NCBI GenBank assembly: GCA_003342815.1
Contig: PTEX01000195.1
Coordinates: forward strand, 249,001 to 313,000
Direction of reading: 5' to 3'
DNA from: Eudromia elegans
Taxonomy: Eukaryota > Chordata > Aves > Tinamiformes > Tinamidae
Length of the DNA stretch: 64,000 nt
Below, piece after piece: positions 35,748 through 46,900 of this stretch. Both the position numbers and the translations under genes were made by a program. Numbering within the stretch: position 1 is the first letter of the stretch; each line of letters opens with the position of its first letter. The notes under the pieces are model-generated. The model saw nothing but the letters and a program-made list of their open reading frames with translations, ran no database searches and was not told the origin of the DNA.

Positions 35748-35972
35748 AAGACTTTGAGGCAAAAGACGGACAGCTGCTGCTAGGCTGGCCTGTATCTTCA
35801 GGATCCCATCAAGACAGGCTGCCCCAGAGAAGAGAAGCAGCAGCAAGGAGCTGGCAGCTGAGAGGCACAGCGCAGCCAGCAGAAGGGACGGTGCTGCTGC
35901 CAGTGCGGCTCCTATCTGAGTCTTCCAGCCACACATCCCGATGTTTGTGCTGGCAGAGGCAACGCTAAGCAT
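35748..35972 (-). other. Exon-like segment encoding a hydrophobic peptide, minus strand
   Basis: The minus strand is open from an ATG at 35,972 (MLSVASASTN) or 35,936 (MCGWKTQIG) through a strongly hydrophobic run rich in Ala, Leu and Ser (SLLLAALCLSAASSLLLLL). It reaches a consensus donor GTAAGT just below 35,748. A signal-anchor-like exon on the same strand as the segment at 34,292-34,483 is conceivable, but the two were not joined by any recognisable intermediate exon. Leu/Ala-rich frames arise easily from GCWGC-rich DNA, so this is tentative. Confidence 0.22.
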
Positions 35973-37240
35973 GGCTCATGGCTACTAGCTGACCCACAGC
36001 GAAGCGCCAAGCATCCCCCCCGAGCTGATGTTTACTGGCAGGAATAGCAAAAGCCTTGTATATAATATTCAAAAATCACAACATGCAAAAAATCCTCCTC
36101 ATTCTCCAGCTCCCCCAAGGCCTCAGACTGCTCTGACCCTGGACTAGTATGATGCTGTTGTCAACACCGGAGCTGCCCTTGTTGAGCTGCGGGACCAGGA
36201 GTCCAAGTGGAGACAAAGGAAACAGCCAGAAGCCACGACCCCAGCAGCAAAGACCCAGCTCCTCGCCAGCACCAATTCCATTCCAAAACTAGCAGGCTTA
36301 GCATCTTACAGATTAGTGGTGAGGAGTTCAAAGCTTGCAGTGAGCACTACAGATTCACACTGGTGTTGGTAAAAAACACCCAGAAGACGCAGCAAAGGCC
36401 CGTACATAGCTAGATGCAAAAAAAAAGTACAAGAAAAAGCATCAAGTCTCATGAAATATGGATGGGCAATGATTCTCCAGTTCTTATTAAGTATGGCCGA
36501 AATCTCTAGCATTATTAAAAGTTAGACTGCCACATACTTTAACTAAATGAGATCTTATGCAAATTATAGACATTTCAAAAGAGTTATTAATCAGCATTTC
36601 TTAAGATATTTCTATCATATTTCAAATGTTGGATACAGTTACCAAGTGAAACAGGACAAACTGTGCTTTTGTATCACAAAAGCTCAAGCCGGTCTTGTTC
36701 CTCCCATTACATCAAATGGCCTAAACACAAGGAGGATTCTAGGCCATCCTATAGAGAGCAGCTCCCCGTGACAAAAACAAAAAGGCAACTTATTAAACAA
36801 ACGCAAAAACAAAACACAGAATCAAGCCCAAATAGCGCTCTCACTGACAAAGTAGGGAAAGTCTGACAATTTCTCATAGAATCTTCTACTGGAGACAGAC
36901 TCACCTCAGAGAGATAGAGGAGCTGGTAGGGAATACAAGTTCCCAGCTTTCAGCTGCCACAACCACAGCCTAAAATCCAAAGAGCTTTTAGTAGAAAACA
37001 GTATCTGTAAGTCATTCCTGAAGCCTGTCATTCTCAAAGTACCTAACACTGGCTTTCCGACAAGCTCCACAGCTGCTTTCAGAGGACAGCCATGCCCTAA
37101 CACAGAGCCCTGTCACACAGCAGGCTCTCCACATGCTTGGCTGAAATGACCCACAGACATTGACCCACAGACATGGAGCACACTGGGTTAAGCTGTACGT
37201 TAATAGGAAGCAAATGGACTGACAGTTCTGCTTAAATACT

Positions 37241-37287
37241 GGGGGGTGGAGGGAGGAGGTGGGGGGNGGGGGGGAGGAGGGAGGAGA
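37241..37287 (+). repeat. G-rich tract, potential G-quadruplex
   Basis: More than four runs of three or more G lie within 47 bases on the plus strand, with one N inside. The pattern G3+N1-7 repeated at least four times is satisfied. The plus strand could fold as a quadruplex. Confidence 0.75.
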
Positions 37288-40200
37288 ATACAATCAGCAT
37301 TAACACCTCAACTACAGAAAATTCCTGCCTGATTTCTATTTTAATGAATAGCAGCAAAAGAGATCGGTTATTTATATACCAGTCATTTACACCTCATTCT
37401 GCCTCTTACTGCCAACATCATATCCCTGCCACAGAATCCAGTGCTTGTCCCATACACTTGCTGCCAAGAAGAGCTGCCAAGCAGGGGAAACAAGCAGGTA
37501 ATTACTACACACACCCCCCCTCCCGGCACATTTTCAAGGAAAAAGCTTGCTTCTGACTTTGGGGGATGAAAGCCATTCTCCCATAAGCAAGAATGGAAAT
37601 GTCCCAAGGAAACATACACCACTATACAGTATAAAGCAATATATGTTGATAATGAAGCTTTCCTTACTTCTCACCAGTTGCTTCAGCCACCCATGCCACC
37701 ATTGGGCACAAGTTGTAACAGCCCCTCCGCTGTGCAGCTCTGCACTGACATCTCCGAGCCTGCCTCCTATTGCCTGAAGCCCAAGGAAACTACCATGCCT
37801 CAGTTATAATTTCTCACAGTGAAGGAGACAGTAAGGAATTATTCCTCTGGGCATCGCAAAAGTGTTAACATAAAATGCAATTAAAAAAAAAAAAAAAAAA
37901 AAAAACCACAAACAGACATGAGCATTAGAGTAGTAGAAATCAATTTAGTCCTCACAGAGGCAACTTGCTTGCAAGGCCATTCTAACATTTTAAAAACATG
38001 TATCTGTCAGGCTTAAATCAGAAGATGGGACAGGAAAGCATTGCATTGAGCTGAGCTGTCACCCTGGGAGAATGGTACAAGGTACAAATACCATGGCTGA
38101 GTTTCTCTTTTATTTTTCTTTTTGCTCTCATCACAAAATAAGTCAGAAACCCTCATATGATTTTTAGACTAACTTGACACTGTTTCAACTGCAGGTCAGC
38201 ATAACGCAACCCCTGGACTTCTAGGTGGCTGCATGAAAGGACATATGTAAAGAAAGCACAAGTTTCACAGAGATTTGTCATTGCAAAATAATGGATTTGG
38301 TGGGAGGGAGGGGAAGGAGGAAGACGAGGAGGCTTTGACCATAAAAGAAGTAGGTCAGAAGTGAGAAGAGTCACTGGGACTTCATCTGAGACCGAGGAGG
38401 AGAAGGGAATTCAAGAAATTGAGTTGCAGTTTGAGGGATGTCATCTGCCATGGGAGCAAAAGCAAAACATGAACTCCCACAGGCTCCAGAATGCGCATAA
38501 TTAGCTGTTCCTTTTACCTTTTTGCTCTACCCAGCATTTCTTCAAGAGCACAGTCATCTCTGGCTTTGGCATCCTACTCGTCATCTATGAATTCATGTTG
38601 CTGCTTCCTTCCTGAAAGGAAAAAGTCCCATAGTGAGTCACCTGCTGTGCAGGGGAAAGGGCAAACTTAACGGAATATTTCTTGATACTATTTAAGTTTG
38701 GAAACCACTGCTCCTTGGAAAGGTTGTACTGCAGGTGGTGTTCTCTGCTATGGTGCCATTCACCTCAGATACTCTCATCTGGACACTAGAAACGTGCACC
38801 AAGTTTACCTGGAAGCAGCTGGAAAGCTGTCAATAACCAAGACCTGCCTTGAGAGAAGTAGCAATACAGGCCCATGAGTCCCCCTGAAAAAATTTCCCAG
38901 CAACGAGACACTTGTGCCAAAAAATAGGTCTTAATTTCAGTTTAAAGCATTCTAAAAATGTTAATCTGCATGAGACAGAAACAAAACAACCCTAAGAAAA
39001 CACACTTAAGGCTAGGGAAACCTCCATATCACACAAGCCAAATCAAAAATAAAAACAGAGTCAAATGTATAAAGCAGAGTGTAAAACAAATAAATTTTCT
39101 CAAAGAGATAACTCAAGGGGTTCGCAAATTCTGGATAAGAAAAAAAGATCAGCTTTTACGGGAAGAGATTAAATAACCCCTCTTTCCACATGAAATGAAT
39201 GATGGAGGATTGTCACTACTCCATAGACACAGAGTGCAATTGCAGTATAACTGTAACAGAAAATCAATGGCATCTTTCATATGTGAAAGGACATAATCTC
39301 TATGGACTCCTAATATAAGCGAATGGGACCAAAAGCAACCTTTACTAAAATTTGTCAACCAGCATTAAAGCTGGCTGGTAAGACAGGGACTGCACGCTAG
39401 TCTAGATCTTCAGGTTCTTCCCTCACCTATTAAAAGATAATAATAATAATAAAAACCCCTCTCATCAAAGCACAACTAGTAAAGCTGAAGGGCCACTTCG
39501 GCTCTCGCAATGATGCTTAACCCTGGCACTGCTTCTGGAAGCCCCATCTACACACGTTTACTCTCAGGCAGATGGCTGCAATCACGAGGAGCTTTGTCAA
39601 GCAGTGATCTAATGACTTTGACAAATTCACCTGGCTTACAGCATCCTCAAGTTTTTATCTTTGTCAAACTGAGCTAGAACTAAAGTTAATATCAGCAAAA
39701 CCATTTTGTGCGCAGCAACCGTGTGACTCCAGTTGCTATCAAAGCACGCTCAGCGAGGCCCGCTGGCAGGACCTGCATCCTGCCCTGCTGAGACGGAGCG
39801 GACGCTCTGCACGTGGCCCAGAGCTTGCAGCGGCAGGCACTGCACGGCAGCAAAGCGCCGGCACCTCTGTCCCTGGGAAGTGCTTTCCTGCACTACGCCC
39901 TATGCACAGGACACAAGTGCCCAGGCCACGAACCAACACCAGGCTGGGCAGGGGTCCATGTGGAGTGCCCTCCTCTGCTACCCCACGCTAGGATGGAGGT
40001 CTCAACACGCGGCAGCCCCTCCACTCTAGCACCGCCCGCAGCCGTGTGGGCCACTATGGCCCCTCGCCCACCCGGGACGTTAGGAGCTCTCCCCGGACAC
40101 GTTGGAAGCAACGTGGACCCCGGGCCGCCTTCCCTCGCTCTCCAATTTCCAGTGCAGAGCTGCTGCCACCGCTGGGGAGGCGTGCGAGGCTCAGCCAGGG

Positions 40201-40630
40201 CTCTGCGGGTGCGGCGAAATTCCCGGGAGCTCCGGGCTTGGGGGATGCCCCGCGCAGCGCCAGAATCCGCAGCAGCGTTGCCACGACGACCTGCGTGCCG
40301 GGGCCCCGGCCTGCCCGCGCTGCGTCCGCAGAGCGAGCCCAGGCCAGTGAGCAGAGCGACCCGGCGCGGGGACCCTCCCCGAGCACCGGGCGGGAAGAGC
40401 CGCGACCGCTGCCGCCGCCGCCGGGGGGCGCCCCGGGGCCAGCGGCGAACAGGCCGCGCCGCGGCCGCGCGCCCCCTGTCGCGCCGGGCGGGAAACTTCC
40501 GCAGTACCGGGCGCGAAGCCCCGGGCGCAGAGCTTGTGAGGCGCCGGGCCTGCGCTGCGCCGCACCGCCCGGGTCACCACCGCCTCCGCACCCCTGATGC
40601 CCCGGCCGTGCCAAGCCGCCGGAGCGGAGC

Positions 40631-40665
40631 GGTTCGGTTCGGCTCGGCTCGGCCCGGCCCGGCTC
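40631..40665 (+). repeat. GC-rich pentanucleotide repeat in DNAJC11 promoter
   Basis: Seven 5-bp units drift in sequence in pairs: GGTTC twice, GGCTC twice, GGCCC twice, GGCTC once. It lies about 200 bp upstream of the DNAJC11 start codon. Confidence 0.9.
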
Positions 40666-40861
40666 GCAAGGAGCAGACGCAGCACAGCACTCACCAAGGC
40701 GCCGCGCGCCCGCCACCNGCTTCTCCTCAGGGCTACCGGGCGGCGCTGCCGGTGAGCCTGCCCCACGGCGCATGCGCAGCTGCGCGGGCGGGGGCGGTGC
40801 CCAGGCCGCCCCGCCGCCAGGGGCGCTGTCTGCGCGCGGCGCGGGGTGAGAGGTCGTGAAG

Positions 40862-40933
40862 ATGGCGGCGGCCTTGGCGGAGGAGGCGCCGGACAACGAG
40901 GACTACTACGCGCTGCTCAATGTGCGCCGAGAG
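40862..40933 (+). CDS. DNAJC11: DNAJC11 exon 1
   Basis: 24 codons, [20 protein letters not shown] then VRRE. The donor is GTGAGG. The in-frame GTG at 40,856 is not the start: ATG at 40,862 matches the family N terminus and has a strong context. Confidence 0.96.
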
Positions 40934-43900
40934 GTGAGGCTGCGGGGCGGCGGCGGGGCCGGGCCCGCTGCAGCGCCGCACGCATGCCTTGCTGCGCCGG
41001 GTCGCGCCGGGAAATGGCGGCGAGGAGCGCGATGCGGGCGGCCGGGACGCGAGGAGCCTCATGCCGGCCATGCCCGTGGCCCTGCGTCCGCATCTCCTCG
41101 CGCAAAGCTGGGTTCGCAGGGACGGCCGCCTGGCAGCGGTGTGGGGCGGCTCCGCGTGCCCGGATGCAGAGCAAGGGTAAAGAACGGGAGTCTGGGTAAA
41201 TTGCTCTTGCTAACGAGCCATGTACCGGTGTTCTGCATAGCAGCAATCAGGCCTAAAGTGGCACTGCTGTGTGTTGGGGTAGTGTGGCATGGTGTGCCAG
41301 CTAATCTTGAAATGACAAATAGAACCTACTGAGCAGCAATTTTATAGTATATGTATATGTTTAATCTTCCATAGCCTTCTGTCTGGTCAAAATTTAGTGG
41401 TGTGACCGAGATACTAATTAAAGATGCTGCTCCTTTTATTTTTGCCTAGATTGTCACTAATGGGGATGTAACTTCCACGTCGTAGTTACTGAGTTTTACA
41501 TGTTTCATTGCTATGTGAAAGCAGAATGTCAGTGTTTCTGTAGTGCTTCCTGAGAGGTTATTGCTCGTGAGATGCTGGATCAATGGCTAAAACTATTGGT
41601 GATGATGAAAGGGCCTGTCTGATATTTTATTGGATGTGTTATTTATGAAAAATGGAAGTACTTGTTTCAATTACTTAATCAATAGCACATTAAACCATTT
41701 ATCATTAATTTGATTAAAGAATATAATTTTAGAGCTATATGTTCTCCTACCTCCTCAATCTATTTTAAACTCCATGTCTAAGAAAGCACAGGATGATTTA
41801 AAAAAAAGGGGGAGGAGAGGAGAGCTGGTCTGTAGCTACCTTTACTTTCTGGGGACCAGCAGATTCCCTTTTGCTGTATCATTAATTTGAAACAATAAAT
41901 GTGAAATGAAAATGCTCACTCTAAGCTCACTTCAGAAACAAATATGCCCCTATCTTATATATGCAAGTTAATGAGTTTCTTCAATTCAAAGTCCACAGCT
42001 CTCACTCTTTGTCACAAAATGAAAGAAAAGTATTACTATAGGAAGTGAATTGCTACTGCCTTTGTTTCTTTGGAAAACTGCTGCAAAAGCTTCAGTCCTT
42101 GAAGATCATTACGAGTAAATGGAATTTGTTGTTCTAAAAGCTTCACGCCCCATTATTTCTTGCTTATCTTGGATCTCTGTCCTTTTTAATCATTGGATGT
42201 GAGAAGGGGCTAATCGCAGGTGCTTGGAGGGGGCCAGCAGGTACCTGTAATGCAGTTATGGTTATTTTATTGTGAGCTGCTTCCCACAGCAGCAGAGCCG
42301 CAACCAGGTCTTGCAGAGGCCTTCCTGCTGATTTAGCAGCCACTTTTCTAACCACGAATGAACCAACTTCTAAGACAGGCAGCTGCTGCAAAGTGAGGGT
42401 TGTCACATGAAGGGACGGCAAAGAGGGACCTGCCCCAGTATCTGGTCACAAAAATAATGTTGCTACCAGGTCGTCTCCAGAGTATGATAGAGGAAGGGCC
42501 ATTTATTGTTCTGTTGCTTCTCAAAGTGGCATCCAAAATTTATTTCCATTGAAAGTCTTTGCGATGTAGCCAGGTAACATTGAAAATTCTTCAATGGTTC
42601 TAGCAAAGAGCCTTTTTGTCTTTATGATTTTAGTAACACATTGGTTTTCCTGCTTACCCTCCCACTACAGGTGACTGTCCTTGTGAGCGGCAGCAATGCA
42701 CTGGCCAATCTTATAGCACCACACAGTGCTGCTGCCCGGTAGGACTGGGGATGCTGTAGAGAATAGCAGCAAAGATCAGAAAATACAGATGTAATTGTCT
42801 TACCTTTACTTGTGGAAAGTCAATGTTCTCTGGTAGGTTTAATAATATTTGGGACAGTTAGGATTAAAACACAAATAGAATTCAATGTAAATCTCTGGCT
42901 TTGAACCTTTGTTTTCATTGAGTCACTTTAGTTTTTCCTTGTTGTCTTGCATTGAATGGAGATGTTACTTGTCTAATAAAAATAATATATACGAACAGAA
43001 ATTCTATATGTATTTTACTAAACTTTTTTCTGTTGAGGCACAGGCTGGTGGGCTGTCACTGTCTTTTGTCATCTTATACATAGCAGGGAAAATATTGGCA
43101 TGCATAAGTGAACATATTATTAACGTACACTGAAAGTGTATTCCACAGCAAAACAGAGGTGCCTTATTCATTTTGTCTCAGAGAGAGGAAAAGAAAAAAA
43201 GACTTTGACTTCTGCTGAAGGTGGATCTTGATAATGCTTTTTTTTTTTCTTCAGTGAGCTTTGACTATGTTTGAAGTTGTCTCTGTTGATTTCTCCAGGC
43301 CTCCCAGGAAGAGCTGAAAGGTGCCTACCGCCGTCTGTGCATGCTCTACCACCCAGACAAGCACAGAGACCCGGAGCTCAAATCACAAGCTGAGCGGCTC
43401 TTTAACCTTGTGCACCAAGCATATGAAGGTGAGTGGAGCTTGCAAACTCATGGAAACTGGTGTTGTGGAGTTTCTGAGCACAGAGGTGCTTCTTTGTGCT
43501 CTTTGGAGAAGGTGATGGGTTTTTTTGGCTTGCATTTTCAAAGTTCCATGGTTAGTTCTTGAGCAATCAGTAGAGAACAAGTAATCTGGGAGAGCTAGTG
43601 GTTCTCTTAACAAAACAGGATAGACAAGGATGATGAGGGAGATGTGAGGCAGGGAGCCAAACGCTGAGGAGCTAGCTCTGAAAGCAAGTCAGAAGTAGAC
43701 TTCATTCTTCCTTAGAAAGTTGTCAGGGGACTGCTGTCATTAAATTGCTAATAATCCTATTGATTGTTAGAGGGTTTACATCACTCCTTAGCCAAAAAAA
43801 GCAATTTAAAAATTGTTCTCTTAATATAGCTTGTGAAAGCTAAGGAAAGGATTTTGGTGTAAAATTGGGTGGCTCTGTAGAGCCAAGTTTCATGTTTCCA

Positions 43901-46900
43901 GGGTTGGTGCTTGAGTTGCAAGCAATACTAGTTTGTTGGCATGAAATTTGAGAAGACTAAGAACTGAAATCTTTCTACTCTTTTGATTTTGATTTGTAGT
44001 ACTTAGTGATCCACAAACCAGGGCCATTTATGACATATACGGAAGAAGAGGACTGGAAATGGAAGGTTGGGAGGTGAGAGAAACATTATAATCTATGGAA
44101 TGGATTAAATCCCTCTTTTGTCTGAAATTCATGTTGTTGTGCCAAACAGCAGTTACTTCTGCAGTAACATCCTCTTTGTAGTAATGTTTAGTTTCCAATT
44201 TATTTTTGAGTAGGTTGTGGAAAGGAAGAGAACTCCAGCTGAAATCAGAGAAGAATTTGAGCGTTTGCAGAGAGAGAGGGAAGAGAGAAGACTGCAGCAG
44301 CGAACTAATCCCAAGGTAAGCAGAGACTTCATCCCCATCTCAAAAGGGAATCCTTAAAGTGTTAAGTCCTTCGTTACTCCTGACTCCAATGTTTCAATGG
44401 GTGCAGCCTTCTCTCATTTTACCCCAAAATCTTAACTTTTGTTTTAAGTACATACTAGAAAAATGAAATCTAAGTCCAGATAAAGTGAATCCTTATCTGT
44501 GAGGCTTCTTTTTTCTCCAACTCCTCATGAATCAACCATGTATTTTGGACAGGTATCGAGGTAATCAGATATATTTGTTATTTAGCACCCACTGAAGGAG
44601 AGAAACCTGGGAAGTGGATTTCTGAAAGTTTTGAGAGGATTTCACCATCTCTTGAGATTATTTCAGACAAGAATGCGGAGAAAAATAAGCTTTAACTAAG
44701 AGCTGAGGTAAAAAGGCTGCAGGAGTGAAGCTGCATCAGGCAGGAGGATTGTCAACTCATGACTTCAAAGTGATCCCATTTGCTGTTTTTAAACTATCTT
44801 TTTGATCTGCTCATGGCATTATTCCGAGCAAGAAGGGATTTCTGGATGCCATAAAACAGAGCAAGTTGAAATGTCTCTGCTGGAGAGGGGAGTGATTTGG
44901 GCAGATGGATCTTCTGGGAGAGGGATGTAGGCATGATTACTTCCACATAATGCCTCTCAGTGACTTTAGGAATTTGACATTTTATCTGGATGTCTTGCTG
45001 TGGTTATAAGCAGTAAAAAGTAGAGCTGCATTGTAAGCCTCAGCCTCTGTGTCCTGTGATAAAATTAGCCATCTGGGTGTTTACAGCAATTGCTTAGTGG
45101 CAGTCTATGGAAATGTCTCTCTAGGCAGTGTTCCTGTGGAATTAAGTAGCACAGCTGTGATCAGTTTACACCAGAACACAAGTTACTTCAAAATTTCCAA
45201 CATTTTGTTAGCTCTATAAAATAGTTCTAGCAAAATAAAGTATTTCTAACCAGAAATGTTGAGCAATAACCAGATGTAGGCAATTTGGCAGGTTTGGAAT
45301 TGGGTCTGTTGTTTGCTCTGAAAGTTTTGGTTTTTGCTTTTGAAGATATGCAGAAGGGTTGGAAAGTTGATAATTTGATTTGAGAAGACTTGCTTCTTGT
45401 TCCAGAAATTAAATCCTACTATTTTCTCTTGTAGAAGGTAAAGATTTAAGAAATACAGGTCCCTCAAGGCCTGTAACTTGCACGGCCTTGCATATGTCAC
45501 CTTCTAGAAAAGAAGTGTGGGGGGGGCGGGAACCAAGGAAGTAATAGATTATTCACAGATACGTTTCTTAATTTCCTTTTAAACTGGGGCTCCTGGCTTT
45601 TATTTTACCACTTTTCCAGAAATGAGATGTTTTGAAAGACGTCTATTTTCCGTGGGTTACCTAGAATTACCACAGAGCTTGGAAAGATCCCAGTTAGTTC
45701 AAATGGAACAAAACCTGTCCTGCCTTTTGTTCACTGAATGCTTCATTTGCTGCTCAAAACCTGGTAGGTTTGTCTCTGCAGGCAGGTTTGTGAGTCCGGG
45801 TAACTTTCATTTGATTCTGCCTTAATTCAAAAGCTGAGAAATATTAGACAAAGCACCAGGTGGGTCAAACACTTTTACAGATAGATTATATGATAACATT
45901 ATTTTAAATGTATAAAATCTTTAGATTTAGAACAGAGGAAGGGTTATTGGACTGTTGCAGGATGTTGTACATTGGCATTGTTGGTATCAGTGTGGAGAAG
46001 AAAACTTTCTTCCAGATCATTCCCATTTTGACAGATGCAACAGAAAGGACTTGGTCCTTGGCAGGACTGCTCAGAGGTGTCATGTCTTTCCTGCAGATTT
46101 ATAATGTTCCTCCTTGATGTTTTTGGCCATAAGAGCACCATAACTATTGGCATGATCTTCTAATAACCCTATCTTCCATTTTTTTATTCCAGTTTAATGA
46201 ACAATACAGATCCATTGCTGACTGTAGGATTGTCTTCTGGTGTTTCATTTCCTATCTCTCATGATACTTTTGCTTTGGTTTCTTGACCTTATAAAGCAAT
46301 GTCTGCCACCCAAATTGATGTAGCCCTTCATGAATAGTTTGATTGTTTCTTGATTTTCTTTTACAAGCAGCTACTGCACAGATTTTGTCTCTTGCTGCCT
46401 CTGCTTATAGAAGTGGCTATCTTCACAATTTAGTGGGTGTGATTCCCAGGAACAGAATACACTTAACAGGAAAGTTTATACTAGGAAAAAAAAAATTGTT
46501 TGGTACATTCCTTGTGAAATTATTTAATTTAAATCCTTTTTTTAAAGGAGAATATCAGTGATGGAATTTCACTTTAGAACAAAGATGAAAAATAAGCACA
46601 TAAGCTGTATATGAAAAAAGCAATTTCCTTTGCAATAATTAGCAAAAGCAACAGATGTGTGAGACTTCCTTGCAGATATTTTTGCAGAAATAACTTATCC
46701 CAAGAGGAGGGTTTTGTTGTTGTTTTTGGTGTTTTTTGTGTGTGTGTGTGGTGTTGGGGGTTTTTTTTATGCTTGTCGTACAGACAGACTTTCAACTTAG
46801 TATCTCAGTCTTTTTCTTCCTGTGAGTGCTCCCCAAAGTCTGAAACATGAACCATCCTAACATTTGTAGCAAGAGTGATTCATGGGTTTTCTGGCATCTG

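Larger units (their letters stand above)
34905..40029. other. Intergenic, CAMTA1 to DNAJC11, right part
   Basis: Apart from the hydrophobic exon-like segment near 35.8 kb there is no recognised gene. Low-complexity features include a G-rich tract at 37,241-37,287, a small duplicated phrase (gacccacagacatt, near 37,147-37,175) and a poly(A) run near 37,882-37,904. Confidence 0.5.
40030..41180 (+). promoter_or_regulatory. DNAJC11 CpG island and promoter
   Basis: CpG- and GC-rich DNA covers the start codon and about 800 bp upstream. No TATA box was seen. The start codon lies in AAGATGGCGGC (40,859-40,869), which is the YY1 consensus commonly found at the 5' end of housekeeping genes; A at -3 and G at +4 also make it a strong initiation context. 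A pentanucleotide repeat occupies 40,631-40,665. Confidence 0.8.

Noticed and set aside
39813-40859. 348-codon plus-strand open frame upstream of DNAJC11
   Set aside because: CpG-island artefact. It is Arg/Pro/Ala-rich, other frames and the opposite strand are equally open, and it ends just before the real start codon.
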